Source: Deltaproteobacteria bacterium
Lineage (GTDB): Bacteria > Myxococcota_A > UBA9042 > DTJE01 > S145-11
Length of the DNA stretch: 37,261 nt
Direction: 5' to 3'
NCBI GenBank assembly: GCA_015493765.1
Contig: WGCQ01000017.1
Location: 1-37,261 of the forward strand
Under the pieces are notes generated by a model. It was not told where the DNA came from. It did not search any database and was given only the letters and a program-made list of their open reading frames with translations. Shown here piece after piece: positions 16,077 through 24,468 of the stretch (position 1 is the first letter of the stretch; each line of letters starts with the position of its first letter). The position numbers were made by a program, and so were the translations under genes.

Positions 16077-17407
16077 TGTGCCACCTCCTTTGCCACTGGG
16101 GCTTCGTCAGGCGCATTGTTCATCTCGCGCTTGATTAATTTGTACCACGCATAGAACAGCAGGGCATAGATCACCACGAACAAAAGCAGGCTTACCAGGA
16201 TCTGCCAGCCGGGCACGGAAATGGAGACCGCCTTGGATGTCCGCAGTACACCGTACACGGCCCACGGCTGGCGTCCCACCTCAGCGGTCATCCAGCCCAG
16301 TTCGTTGGCCAGGATCGGCAGGGGCAGCGACCACATGGCCAGTTTCAAAAACCATCGCGTCTCGAACAGGCGTTTTTTCCACAACAGAAACAGGCCCAAA
16401 AATGCCAGGCCAATGAAGTACGTACCCAGCAGCACCATCAGGTGAAACGGGTAAAACGTGAGGCCCAGTGGCGGCCAGTCCTTTTTGGGAAAGGCCTTGA
16501 GGCCCTTGATCTCGGCATTCGGGTTACCTGTGCCCAACAGGGACAGCAGTTTGGGCAGTTTTACGGCCGCGTGCACGGTTTCCTCTTTTGCATCCGGGAT
16601 GCCGAACAACAGGGCCGGCGCGCCCTTCATGGTGTTGAAATGGCCTTCCACCGCGGCCAGTTTCAGGGGTTGGGTTTCGAGTACCTGGACCGCGTGCCAG
16701 TGACCCAGGCCCGCCTGGAGTACGCCAAAAATGGCAATGGTAACCAAGGCGATTACGAAGGATTTCCTGGCTATGGCCAGGGCCTTCTTGCGCAGGACCA
16801 GCCATGCGGCAATACCCAGCACAAAGAATGCCCCGGTGACCACTGCCGCACTGAGCGTGTGGAAATAACGTGGCAGGGTTGATGGGTTAAACACCGCGGC
16901 AAAGAAATTGGTCAGTACCGCGCGGCCGTTTTCAATTTTATAGCCCCTGGGCGTCTGCATCCAGGAGTTGGCCACGATGATCCAGAACGCGGACAGGGAC
17001 GACCCGAGCGCCACCATCAGGGAGGAGATCCACAGGGTCTTGCGGGAAAAACGCTTCCATCCGAAGATCAGCACGCCCATGAAGGTGGATTCCAGGAAAA
17101 AGGCGAATATTCCCTCCGCTGCCAGGGGCGCGCCGAAGATGTCACCCACGTAGCGGGAGTATTCGGACCAGTTCGTACCAAACTGGAACTCCATGGTGAT
17201 GCCCGTTGCCACGCCCACTGCAAAATTTATGGCAAAGAGTTTCAACCAGAAGTGCGCAGCATTGAAAAGGTCCTCGTCACCTGTTTTCAGGTGCCGATAC
17301 AGCATCCACGCGATCAGCCATGCGATGCCGATGGTGATCGGCGGAAAGATAAAGTGGAATCCAATCGTGAACGCAAACTGTATGCGCGCCAGTAATACAG
17401 GGTCCAT
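16073..17407 (-). CDS. cydA: Cytochrome bd ubiquinol oxidase subunit I
   Basis: A 444-residue subunit carrying haems b558, b595 and d. The His ligand near residue 18 lies in FTIGFHFIFPPITIG; GRQPWAVYGVLRT, the CydA signature, is near residue 385. The chain is short for the family (E. coli 522), which means the short Q-loop form. I place the start at the second of two adjacent ATG codons because GGAGG would be only 1 base from the first (17410) and 4 from this one. The operon cydAB is read from a strong promoter about 140 bases upstream, with a second possible promoter under a palindrome. Low-oxygen respiration and nitric-oxide or sulfide tolerance are the usual roles. Confidence 0.95.
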   Translation of the reverse strand: MDPVLLARIQFAFTIGFHFIFPPITIGIAWLIAWMLYRHLKTGDEDLFNAAHFWLKLFAINFAVGVATGITMEFQFGTNWSEYSRYVGDIFGAPLAAEGIFAFFLESTFMGVLIFGWKRFSRKTLWISSLMVALGSSLSAFWIIVANSWMQTPRGYKIENGRAVLTNFFAAVFNPSTLPRYFHTLSAAVVTGAFFVLGIAAWLVLRKKALAIARKSFVIALVTIAIFGVLQAGLGHWHAVQVLETQPLKLAAVEGHFNTMKGAPALLFGIPDAKEETVHAAVKLPKLLSLLGTGNPNAEIKGLKAFPKKDWPPLGLTFYPFHLMVLLGTYFIGLAFLGLFLLWKKRLFETRWFLKLAMWSLPLPILANELGWMTAEVGRQPWAVYGVLRTSKAVSISVPGWQILVSLLLFVVIYALLFYAWYKLIKREMNNAPDEAPVAKEVAQ

Positions 17408-17426
17408 CATACCTCCTTTTCCGGTA

Positions 17427-17444
17427 TTGGGTTAAAAGACCCAA
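17427..17444. other. TTGGGT/ACCCAA inverted repeat in the cyd leader
   Basis: A perfect 6-bp inverted repeat with a 6-base spacer just upstream of the cydA ribosome site. A second one, CCCGAC and its near complement GCGGGA, lies at 17461-17476. They may form leader hairpins or be protein sites. Confidence 0.35.
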
Positions 17445-17501
17445 AACGGATTTTCATTATCCCGACAAAAGCGGGACCTCGCATGTAATGCCTTGTCCAT
17501 C

Positions 17502-17520
17502 TTGGTGAATTATACACCCA
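17502..17520 (-). promoter_or_regulatory. Second possible cyd promoter under an imperfect palindrome
   Basis: On the minus strand TTGTTT, 17 bases, TATAAT gives a plausible promoter, with TATAAT at 17509-17514. It lies inside TTGGTG-N7-CACCCA, an imperfect inverted repeat. Redox regulators such as Rex bind inverted repeats of similar size near cyd promoters, but the sequence is not a clean match. Confidence 0.4.
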
Positions 17521-17548
17521 TTCTCCAAGACAAACAACCATTAAATTG

Positions 17549-17577
17549 AGAATATTTCGCATTTTAGATTTTGTCAA
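17549..17577 (-). promoter_or_regulatory. Sigma-70 promoter of cydAB
   Basis: TTGACA (17572-17577), a 17-base spacer and TATTCT (17549-17554) on the minus strand. It would give a leader of about 135 bases that holds the elements at 17427-17520. Confidence 0.7.
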
Positions 17578-17632
17578 GTTTTTTTGGTGAAAAAATTATT
17601 CTACAAGCGTAGGGATTTTAAAGGTATTTAAG

Positions 17633-17830
17633 AATGCCGGCTGACGTCAGCGGTCAACGGGTACGAAAAGGCGGGCGAGTCGCCCACGATACAAACAGGC
17701 GAGGTATAGGGTGTTGAATTGATGGATTTAGTGACGAATTCGGAAATTTGTGTGTTTTGTAATAGTTTGAAATACAAAGATAATTCAAGATGCCGGCTGA
17801 CGCCGGCGATCCCAGGGGGGACTTTACACA
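17633..17830 (+). repeat. Dispersed intergenic repeat, family 2, copy 3
   Basis: ATGCCGGCTGACG occurs twice in direct orientation (17636 and 17792), enclosing GGGTGTTGAATTGATGGATTT (17708 on). The right part GACGCCGGCGATCCCAGG matches 11522 on. TTTGAAATACAAAGATAATT, just left of the second CCGGC word, has a relative at 20429-20455. Confidence 0.5.
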
Positions 17831-17837
17831 CCCTCGA

Positions 17838-17940
17838 GGCCGCCTGCGCTCCACGGCCTTCGTCACCACCACGATCCCCACGGCACGGCCACGGACTCGG
17901 ACTCGGTCACGGTCAACGGCCACGCCCGCGGCCGCGGAAT
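17838..17940. repeat. GC-rich degenerate short tandem repeat
   Basis: CCGCCTGCGCTCCACG is followed by an array of words such as CACGGCC, ACGGACTCGG and TCACGGTCAACGG. The same leading word and the same array type occur at 37030-37261. No open frame here looks real; function unknown. Confidence 0.5.
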
Positions 17941-17952
17941 AGCAACTAAATC

Positions 17953-18861
17953 CTACCTGACCACGTGAAACATACGCGATGGTGGCCAGAATACGATACG
18001 GGCTTTGCCCTCAATGTTATGCAAGGGTACTATCCCCCAATACCGGCTGTCCTTTGAATTGTCCCTGTTGTCACCCATGACAAATACACTGTTTGCGGGA
18101 ACGATATAGTCGTTACCAGGCGGCCAGTCACCCCTGTTTTGGCATGGATTATAGGATACCTGGGAAAAATGCTGTGTGACATATTTGTCATCTTTCAAGT
18201 CCTCTTCCTGCAGGTCACAAAGGCATCCCTCCGCGTCGCTGTCCCTGCAGGATTGAGCGGTTTTGAGCAACCTGGTCTTTACCGGTTTGCCGTTGATGTA
18301 CAACACGTTGTGCCGCAATCTCACCCGCTGGCCGGCAACAGCAACGACCCGCTTTATAAAGTCCTTGCCGCGGTCCTCGTCGTGACCCGGGTAATGGAAT
18401 ACAATTACATCACCCCTCTTGGGTTTGGCATAGGTGATCAAATAGAGGTTAGTAAACGGGACCCTGATTCCATAATCAAACTTGGACACAAACAGGTGGT
18501 CCCCTACCAGTAGACTGGGGATCATCGACCCGGTAGGAATCTCGTAGGCCTCTATGATAAATGCCCTGATCAATAATGCAATTACCACGGCCCACAGCAT
18601 GCCCTCGATATTTTCACGTAATGAACTCTTGCGTCGATAGCCAAAAAGCCGTCCGAACTCCGCTTCCAGGTGGGTTACGAGCTTATCAACATCCTTTTGG
18701 CCCTCCCTGGTTTTGATCTTCTTTCGCAGCGTCTCGAGGTCATCGTATAACCTTTGCCGCAATTCAGGGTCGATGTTGTCGCCACGTTTTTTAAGAAACC
18801 GCGGACCCTTCTTTAACAGGTCACCTGCAGCCCGCAATATTTCCTTTTTGCCGTCCGCCAT
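17953..18861 (-). CDS. lepB: Signal peptidase I
   Basis: A 302-residue leader peptidase that removes Sec signal peptides on the outer face of the inner membrane. The first ~85 residues are a charged, probably coiled cytoplasmic region (LLKKGPRFLKKRG to EAEFGRLFGYRRK), longer than usual. One membrane helix follows (MLWAVVIALLIRAFIIEAY). The catalytic Ser is in EIPTGSMIPSLLVGD, the Lys in KDFIKRVVAVAGQ, and MGDNRDNSKDSRYWG is box E. A Cys-rich insert (SCRDSDAEGCLCD) sits before it. I start at MADG because a perfect promoter overlaps the longer frame; longer starts at 18906 (ATG) and 18918 (TTG) remain possible. Confidence 0.9.
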   Translation of the reverse strand: MADGKKEILRAAGDLLKKGPRFLKKRGDNIDPELRQRLYDDLETLRKKIKTREGQKDVDKLVTHLEAEFGRLFGYRRKSSLRENIEGMLWAVVIALLIRAFIIEAYEIPTGSMIPSLLVGDHLFVSKFDYGIRVPFTNLYLITYAKPKRGDVIVFHYPGHDEDRGKDFIKRVVAVAGQRVRLRHNVLYINGKPVKTRLLKTAQSCRDSDAEGCLCDLQEEDLKDDKYVTQHFSQVSYNPCQNRGDWPPGNDYIVPANSVFVMGDNRDNSKDSRYWGIVPLHNIEGKARIVFWPPSRMFHVVR

Positions 18862-18870
18862 GTCGTGCGT

Positions 18871-18899
18871 GTTATACGCCCGGACAGTAATCTTGTCAA
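18871..18899 (-). promoter_or_regulatory. Sigma-70 promoter of lepB, implying a leaderless mRNA
   Basis: TTGACA (18894-18899), 17 bases, TATAAC (18871-18876) on the minus strand. Only 9 bases separate the -10 from the ATG at 18861, and no ribosome site is present, so transcription would begin at or within three bases of the start codon. Confidence 0.6.
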
Positions 18900-18912
18900 C
18901 AACCATGGAGTA

Positions 18913-18987
18913 ACCCAAATTACCTGACTAAATTCGGGGATCAAGGATTTTTTCTTTACTATTTCGTAAAAGGTATGTAATTTGGGT
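18913..18987. repeat. Short element with perfect 11-bp inverted ends between lepB and fetA
   Basis: ACCCAAATTAC (18913-18923) and GTAATTTGGGT (18977-18987) flank 53 bases. The left side continues CTGACTAAATTCGGG, matching the left end of the family-1 repeats (CGGACTAAATTCGG), but the central hairpin is missing. It looks like an internally deleted copy. The fetA GTG follows its right end by 2 bases. Confidence 0.65.
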
Positions 18988-18989
18988 GC

Positions 18990-19613
18990 GTGATCAGGTT
19001 CGATAAAATTGATTTATTTTACCAGGGTAAAGCGGTTTTACAGGACTTTTCGCTGGTGGTGAACAAGGGTGAAAAATGGGTGCTCGCAGGGCCTTCCGGT
19101 TCGGGAAAGTCCTCGCTATTGGCCATGGTGATGGGTTTTTCCAAACCAAGCAAGGGCCGTGTACTGGTGGATGGGATGCCAGTAACTGAAAAAAATGCGT
19201 GGGAGGTCAGAAAAAAGGTGGCCTTCGTGGATCAGGATGTCAGTCTGGGCGATGAAAGCGTGGCTGGCTGGCTGGAATTCGTTGCCGGCCTGAAAGCCAA
19301 CCAGGGATTGGATTTCGGTGAAGAACGTATCAAACCCCTGTTTAATTATTTTGAATTGGACGGGGATATCATGGATAAAAACGTATCCGGTCTGTCAGGC
19401 GGTGAACGGCAAAGGTTGGCCCTGGTCGTGGCCGTGTTGTTGCAAAGGGATGTGTTCCTGCTGGACGAAGTGACATCGGGCCTTGATGCACGGATGAAAG
19501 ACAAGGTTGTGGAGTTTTTTGCCGAACACCCGTCGTGGACCGTGCTGGCCGTATCCCACGACCAGGCGTGGCAGAAAAACGATATATTCAAGGTGTACGA
19601 CCTGGGGGGGTGA
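18990..19613 (+). CDS. fetA: ABC transporter ATP-binding protein, FetA-like
   Basis: A 207-residue ATPase. Walker A is GPSGSGKSSL (residues ~35-44), the Q-loop is VAFVDQDVSLGD, the signature is LSGGERQRLAL, Walker B is VFLLDEVTSGLD and the switch His is in AVSHDQ. Together with the UPF0014 permease that follows after 3 bases it matches the FetAB pair, which in E. coli raises resistance to iron-linked oxidative stress, probably by iron export. Initiation is at GTG with no clear ribosome site, directly after a repeat element. Confidence 0.82.
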   Translation: MIRFDKIDLFYQGKAVLQDFSLVVNKGEKWVLAGPSGSGKSSLLAMVMGFSKPSKGRVLVDGMPVTEKNAWEVRKKVAFVDQDVSLGDESVAGWLEFVAGLKANQGLDFGEERIKPLFNYFELDGDIMDKNVSGLSGGERQRLALVVAVLLQRDVFLLDEVTSGLDARMKDKVVEFFAEHPSWTVLAVSHDQAWQKNDIFKVYDLGG

Positions 19614-19616
19614 GCG

Positions 19617-20420
19617 GTGATCGACATCACCTATGTATCGCTGGGTATTGCATTTTTGTTACTGGTCATCCCGGTCTATTTACTGGTAATCTACAGGATT
19701 GGCCTGGTTAAGTCCTTGTTTTATTCCGTTGTACGCATGACCATCCAACTGGGCTTGATCGGTATATTTTTGAAGTACCTATTTAAGTGGAACAACCCTG
19801 GACTGAACACAGTGTGGCTGGTGATTATGATACTGGTGGCCGTAGTATCAGCGGTAAAAGGGTCGTCCTTGCGGGCTGGCAGGGTATTGATGCCTGCATT
19901 TGTGTCATTTTCCGTGGTAACCTTTGTGATAGTGTTTTATTTGAATATATTCGTAATCCGCGTTCAAAACGTATTCGATGCCAGGTACCTGATTATCCTG
20001 GGAGGAATGCTGCTGGGTAACTCGCTAAGGGGTAATATCATTGGCATATCCTCGTTTTACAAGAATATACGCAAGGACACGAAACGATTTCTTTACGTCC
20101 TGGGGCTGGGCGCATCACGAACAGAGGCCGTACTGCCGTATTTGAGGGACAGCATTGCCCTGGCGCTCCAACCGACACTTGCCGCCATGGCCACAATGGG
20201 TATTGTGTCATTACCAGGCATGATGACAGGGGTGATTCTGGGAGGCGCGAATCCGGAATCTGCCATAAAATACCAGGTTATGATCATGATCGCCATCGTG
20301 GTAAGCACAGTAGCAAGCGTGGTGTTTACCATACGCATGACGATCAGCGCTTGCTTCACCAAAGCCGGGGTACTGAGGGCGGACATATTCGTAGATCATG
20401 GAAAGGCGGGCAGGAAATAA
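19617..20420 (+). CDS. fetB: ABC transporter permease, FetB/UPF0014 family
   Basis: A 267-residue inner-membrane protein with about 7 helices. Family hallmarks include SVVRMTIQLGLIG near residue 40, ILGGMLLGNSLRG and MATMGIVSLPGMMTGVILGGANP. It forms the membrane part of the iron-export-type transporter with FetA. It starts at GTG, 3 bases after the fetA stop. No regulator is adjacent. Confidence 0.88.
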   Translation: MIDITYVSLGIAFLLLVIPVYLLVIYRIGLVKSLFYSVVRMTIQLGLIGIFLKYLFKWNNPGLNTVWLVIMILVAVVSAVKGSSLRAGRVLMPAFVSFSVVTFVIVFYLNIFVIRVQNVFDARYLIILGGMLLGNSLRGNIIGISSFYKNIRKDTKRFLYVLGLGASRTEAVLPYLRDSIALALQPTLAAMATMGIVSLPGMMTGVILGGANPESAIKYQVMIMIAIVVSTVASVVFTIRMTISACFTKAGVLRADIFVDHGKAGRK

Positions 20421-20569
20421 GGGCATTTTTGAAATATAAAGACGATCCAAAATGCCGAAAAAACGCAGGCGCCCCAGGGTGGGTCTTGGGGTATTAGCGT
20501 GGAATGGAACAGATAAGTGATTGAATAATAAGACTTTTTGCAAGGAGATGGCAGAAGCCGGGCTAACGC

Positions 20570-20710
20570 ATGGGCCCTCCCCCGCCGGCACGCCGAGCCA
20601 AATCCAGGTCTGGGGGCAGACCTGTTCCACCACCAAAGATCTGTGGGGATAAACCCCGGGCGCCCTGTTCGTCTCTGCAGCGACCTGTCAAAGCATCCCC
20701 GAAGGGACAT
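20570..20710 (-). ncRNA. Candidate structured RNA or repeat, copy B
   Basis: Read on the minus strand, it aligns with 12394-12540. It shows the same order: a GTCCC-TTCG-GGGAT hairpin, GGGG-TTTAT-CCCC, a shared GGTGGTGG, CAGGTCTG-CCCC-CAGACCTG (20605-20624) and CGGCGGGGGAGGGCCC. It lies in the 536-base gap between fetB and hemB and leads into no gene on its strand, so it is either a free-standing RNA or a repeat. The remaining part of the gap holds a short relative of the 17766-17795 repeat word (20428-20460). Confidence 0.4.
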
Positions 20711-20820
20711 GGTGAATTATGCAATCGTCATGCCACGATCTCCTGTCGCTGCTTTGGGCGGAAATATGCATAGTATTCAATAAGTTGGTTCTTTATGCAT
20801 ACCCAATCATAAGCATACGG

Positions 20821-20868
20821 AGTCCGGCGATCCGGACTGTTCCGGACCAGCAGTCCGGATTTCCGGAC
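20821..20868. promoter_or_regulatory. Clustered TCCGGA palindromes upstream of hemB
   Basis: AGTCCGG-CGAT-CCGGACT (20821-20838) and GTCCGG-ATTT-CCGGAC (20853-20868) are two perfect inverted repeats with similar half-sites, and a third TCCGGA lies between them. TTGACA at about 20900 with TAATCC 17 bases on is a weak hemB promoter. The cluster may be an operator array or stem-loops. Confidence 0.5.
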
Positions 20869-20956
20869 ACTTTTTGACCAAAAATCGGATACACCGTTAT
20901 TGACAGCACGCCACATTCTTGTTAATCCAATTACCAGGCTTTTTTCGGAGGTAGTC

Positions 20957-21937
20957 ATGGCCTTTTTTCCGGACCGAAGGATGCGCCGCTTGCGCAAGAA
21001 TGAAACGATCAGGCGTATGGTACGCGAAACCCACTTGAGGGTGGACGACATGATTCTGCCCTTGTTTGTTACCTATGGCAAGGATGTAAACAATCCCATA
21101 CCCTCCATGCCCGGACACTCCCAGATGTCGGTGGACAAAGTGCTACTAAAAAACGTTGAAGAGGCTGTAAAACTGGGCATTCCGGCGGTGATCCTGTTTG
21201 GCATACCGGAAACGAAGGACCCGGGTGCCACGCAGGCCTATAATTCCAAGGCACCGGTGCAGAGGGCTGTAAAACTATTGAAAAAAGAATTTGGCGATGA
21301 CCTGTGGGTGATTACGGACGTGTGCATGTGCGAATACACTGACCACGGACACTGCGGCCTGGTGCAGGATGGTCGGGTGCTTAACGACGAAACACTGGAA
21401 GTGCTGGCCAAAGAGGCAATATCACATGCAAAGGAAGGCGCGGACATGGTGGCGCCCTCGGACATGATGGACGGACGGGTTGGGTTCATCCGACAGGAAC
21501 TGGATGATGCTGGCTTTGAGGATGTATCTATAATGGCCTATTCCGCAAAGTATTGCAGTGCCTTTTATGGGCCTTTTCGTGAGGCCGCCGAGTCGGCACC
21601 TGCATTCGGGGACCGCAGGTCCTACCAGATGGACCCTGCCAATGCCAGGGAGGCAATGAAGGAACTGACCCTGGACGAGGAAGAGGCAGCCGATATACTC
21701 ATGGTCAAGCCTGCATTACCTTACCTGGACGTAATCCATGCGGCTGCCCAGGAATTCGACCTGCCAATTGCTGCGTATCAGGTCAGCGGTGAATTCGCCA
21801 TGATCGAGGCGGCAGCCCAGAACGGTTGGATAGACCGTACCAAGGTGATGATGGAGACATTGATATCCATAAAACGGGCCGGTGCCGACCTGATTCTGAC
21901 CTATTTTGCAAAAGATGCGGCCAGATTGCTGAAATAA
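20957..21937 (+). CDS. hemB: Delta-aminolevulinic acid dehydratase (porphobilinogen synthase)
   Basis: A 326-residue TIM-barrel enzyme that joins two 5-aminolevulinate molecules into porphobilinogen for haem and other tetrapyrroles. [14 protein letters not shown] carries the three zinc-binding Cys residues, so this is the zinc form. The two active-site Lys are in [15 protein letters not shown] and [12 protein letters not shown]. The start at ATG 20957 has GGAGG at proper spacing. It heads an apparent operon with RNase J 27 bases downstream. Haem supply fits with cytochrome bd in the same window, though they are not linked in one operon. Confidence 0.96.
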   Translation: MAFFPDRRMRRLRKNETIRRMVRETHLRVDDMILPLFVTYGKDVNNPIPSMPGHSQMSVDKVLLKNVEEAVKLGIPAVILFGIPETKDPGATQAYNSKAPVQRAVKLLKKEFGDDLWVITDVCMCEYTDHGHCGLVQDGRVLNDETLEVLAKEAISHAKEGADMVAPSDMMDGRVGFIRQELDDAGFEDVSIMAYSAKYCSAFYGPFREAAESAPAFGDRRSYQMDPANAREAMKELTLDEEEAADILMVKPALPYLDVIHAAAQEFDLPIAAYQVSGEFAMIEAAAQNGWIDRTKVMMETLISIKRAGADLILTYFAKDAARLLK

Positions 21938-21964
21938 AACGGCATCAATAATGGATTTTCGCGC

Positions 21965-23605
21965 ATGAGAAAACAAAAAATAACGATTCTACCGATCGGA
22001 GGCCTTGGCCGTTTTGGCATGAACCTGATGCTGTTGGGATATGGCGATGATTGGGTGATTATCGACGCTGGGATGGGTTTTCCTGACGAAACGATCATAG
22101 GTGTGGACCTCGAGATTCCTGACCTGGATGTCATCGGCGAATACAGGGACCTGGTACGGGCTATCGTAATCACACACGCCCACGAGGACCATATCGGTTC
22201 ATTACCATACGTGTATAACATCTGTCCGGCACCGGTTTATGCCCCTCCCCTGGTCGCCTCTTTGCTGGATCACAAGGCTATTTACTATGATTTGCCCATG
22301 CCAGGCATTGAAACCGTAGGCCCTGGTACGAAAAAAGTATTCGGGGCAATATCCGTTACCTGGGTGCCTGTTACGCATTCGATTCCGGATAGTTTCGGCC
22401 TGATCATCGATACACCTGCAGGCAGGATCGTGCATTCCGGTGATTTTAAGATCGACCCGGAGCCCTTGGACGGCAGGTTGCTGGATGTAAAGGCCTTTAC
22501 AGATGCAGGTGATAAGGGTGTGCTGGCCTTGATGTCGGACAGCACCAATGCCGAGATCCCTGGTCACTCCGGGTCGGAAAAAAGCCTGGTACCAAAACTT
22601 ACAGATATTGCCACCCAGGCTCCTGGACGGGTGCTGGTGACCATGTTTGCATCAAACGTGTTCAGGCTGGCGTTGCTGAACAAGGTGGCGGAGGCATCCG
22701 GCCGCAGGCTGGCGTTGGTAGGGGCCAGCCTGGAGACCTATATGAAGGCAGCGCAATCGGCAGGATTCAGGATTCCATTGATGGAAACTCTGGACGCAAG
22801 ACGGCTGGAATCATTTCCGGATCGCAAGGTCCTGGCAGTGGTTACCGGCAGTCAGGGTGAGTACAATGCGGCCCTGCCACGTGCCAGCCGCAAAGAACAC
22901 GACTATTTAAATATACACCCTGGTGACACCGTGGTCATGTCAAGCCGCATGATTCCGGGTAACGAGCAGGCTATCTACAGGATGATTAATAATCTCATAG
23001 CACAGGGGGCTGACGTTTTGTACCAGGGTAATGCGGACGTACACGTGTCCGGCCATGCAAAACAAGATGAACTGGTTGAAATGATCCGCATGACCAGGCC
23101 AAAGGTTTTGTTTCCATTGCACGGTGAACTGCCGTTCATGGCAGCGCACAAGAAACTGGCCGAGAGGGAAGGTGTGCCCCACACAGTGATTATACACAGC
23201 GGCGACGTAATCGAATTGGACAGTGATGGCAATGCCGAAGTTGTTGATACGGTTGAATTGACTCCGCATTACGTGGACGGACCGGTAATCGGTACGTTTG
23301 AGGAACTGGAATTGGGGGCAAGACGACGTGTGGGCTGGCGTGGTGTATTGGCAGTAAAGGCCGTGGTTAAACGAACCAGGGATGGGCTGGACAGCAATAT
23401 TCAAATATTGTCCCACGCTGTTTACACGGACAATGGGAAATTGATAGAGCAAGCAGAAGAATACCTTAAGGATGAATTGGAAATGCTCCCCAGGGATACA
23501 CATTATAACCTGATCCAGGATGCGGTCAGGTCCAGGTTGAGGGGTTTTTTCAAGCGTAATATTGGAAAGAAACCGGAAATCTTGCTGTTTCTTGAGGTTG
23601 CCTGA
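21965..23605 (+). CDS. rnj: Ribonuclease J
   Basis: A 546-residue metallo-beta-lactamase/beta-CASP nuclease for mRNA decay and RNA maturation, with 5'-exonuclease and endonuclease activity. HAHEDHIGSLPYV (near residue 64) is the metal site; HSGDFKID and the beta-CASP motif SDSTNAE follow; DVHVSGHAKQDEL carries the late His motif of RNase J. The C-terminal ~90 residues form the oligomer domain. Length is normal. No clear ribosome site precedes the ATG. RimI begins on the base after the stop codon, so the genes are coupled. Confidence 0.93.
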   Translation: MRKQKITILPIGGLGRFGMNLMLLGYGDDWVIIDAGMGFPDETIIGVDLEIPDLDVIGEYRDLVRAIVITHAHEDHIGSLPYVYNICPAPVYAPPLVASLLDHKAIYYDLPMPGIETVGPGTKKVFGAISVTWVPVTHSIPDSFGLIIDTPAGRIVHSGDFKIDPEPLDGRLLDVKAFTDAGDKGVLALMSDSTNAEIPGHSGSEKSLVPKLTDIATQAPGRVLVTMFASNVFRLALLNKVAEASGRRLALVGASLETYMKAAQSAGFRIPLMETLDARRLESFPDRKVLAVVTGSQGEYNAALPRASRKEHDYLNIHPGDTVVMSSRMIPGNEQAIYRMINNLIAQGADVLYQGNADVHVSGHAKQDELVEMIRMTRPKVLFPLHGELPFMAAHKKLAEREGVPHTVIIHSGDVIELDSDGNAEVVDTVELTPHYVDGPVIGTFEELELGARRRVGWRGVLAVKAVVKRTRDGLDSNIQILSHAVYTDNGKLIEQAEEYLKDELEMLPRDTHYNLIQDAVRSRLRGFFKRNIGKKPEILLFLEVA

Positions 23606-24061
23606 TTGGCCAAGGCACGAGAAATCAACATAAGACGCATGGAAAGGGCTGACCTGGAGGATGTGTTGGCCATAGAAAGGACAAGTTTTGGCGATCCATG
23701 GCCTGTCATGGCATTTCTGGGAGAATTTGAGAATCAGGTATCATTCCAGTATGTTGCAGTATCAGGGACGAATCGTATTGCAGGATACTGTATATATTGG
23801 ATTGTGTTGGATGAAGGACACATTCTGAATATCGCGGTAGCCCAGGATGAGCGTGGGCAGGGAATTGGGCGAAAACTAATGAATTTTTGCCTGGATCACA
23901 TGTTTTCCATGGGTGTGCATTACGTGCTATTAGAGGTGAGATTAAATAATGCGGTTGCCCAGGGGCTGTACAAAAGTCTGGGATTCAGGGAATTAAACAT
24001 AAGGCATGGATATTATGCTGATGGTTCAGATGCTGTAATCATGCTAAAGGAGATGCGATGA
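23606..24061 (+). CDS. rimI: RimI-like N-alpha-acetyltransferase
   Basis: A 151-residue GNAT enzyme. The acetyl-CoA loop is VAQDERGQGIGRKLM (residues ~76-90), preceded by a beta-bulge strand and followed by EVRLNNAVAQGLYKSLGF, the RimI-type pattern. The usual role is acetylation of the N-terminus of ribosomal protein S18 or other proteins. The start is TTG directly after the RNase J stop, with GAGG 8-11 bases before it, and the next gene overlaps the stop by 4 bases. The exact substrate is not shown by the sequence. Confidence 0.85.
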   Translation: MAKAREINIRRMERADLEDVLAIERTSFGDPWPVMAFLGEFENQVSFQYVAVSGTNRIAGYCIYWIVLDEGHILNIAVAQDERGQGIGRKLMNFCLDHMFSMGVHYVLLEVRLNNAVAQGLYKSLGFRELNIRHGYYADGSDAVIMLKEMR

Positions 24062-24468
24062 AAATTTTGATGTTCGCTACCATTGATTTCTGGTGCAAGT
24101 CAACGGTGAAAACCGTGGACAAAGAGAAAGATGATTTTCGGGAGGTCAGTGGAAAGGATACGATCACCGCATTTGTGCAGTTCGAGGAGGCGGACAAGGA
24201 GCACGAAGGACAGGTGGTCACAAAATTGATAAAAAATATCAAGTGGTTATCGGGAAAATTTGGATGGAAACGCATTGTTCTGCATTCGTTCAACCACCTG
24301 TCGGAAAGTTCACTGGACTATGACAGTGCAAAGGATTTGTTGTTCCGTGCAAAGGAACGGCTGGACAAGGTCGGTTATGAGGTAGGAATAACACCTTTTG
24401 GTCACGTATGCGAGTTGAAAATGCACGTCAGTGGTAAGACGCTGGGGCGCGTGTTTAAGTCCGTGTGA
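24058..24468 (+). CDS. Stand-alone archaeal-type threonyl-tRNA synthetase editing domain
   Basis: A 136-residue protein resembling the N-terminal editing domain of archaeal ThrRS (tRNA-Thr_ED, a D-Tyr-tRNA-deacylase-like fold). Supporting segments are the start MKILMFATIDFW, the central LHSFNHLSESSLDYDSA, and GYEVGITPFGHVCELKMHVSGKTL, which parallels the archaeal PFG-x-x-K...GHPL region. It lacks any synthetase domains, so it could act in trans to remove serine wrongly attached to tRNA-Thr, or D-amino acids. It is coupled to rimI by an ATGA overlap with a good AAGGAG. The assignment rests on motif memory. Confidence 0.75.
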   Translation: MKILMFATIDFWCKSTVKTVDKEKDDFREVSGKDTITAFVQFEEADKEHEGQVVTKLIKNIKWLSGKFGWKRIVLHSFNHLSESSLDYDSAKDLLFRAKERLDKVGYEVGITPFGHVCELKMHVSGKTLGRVFKSV

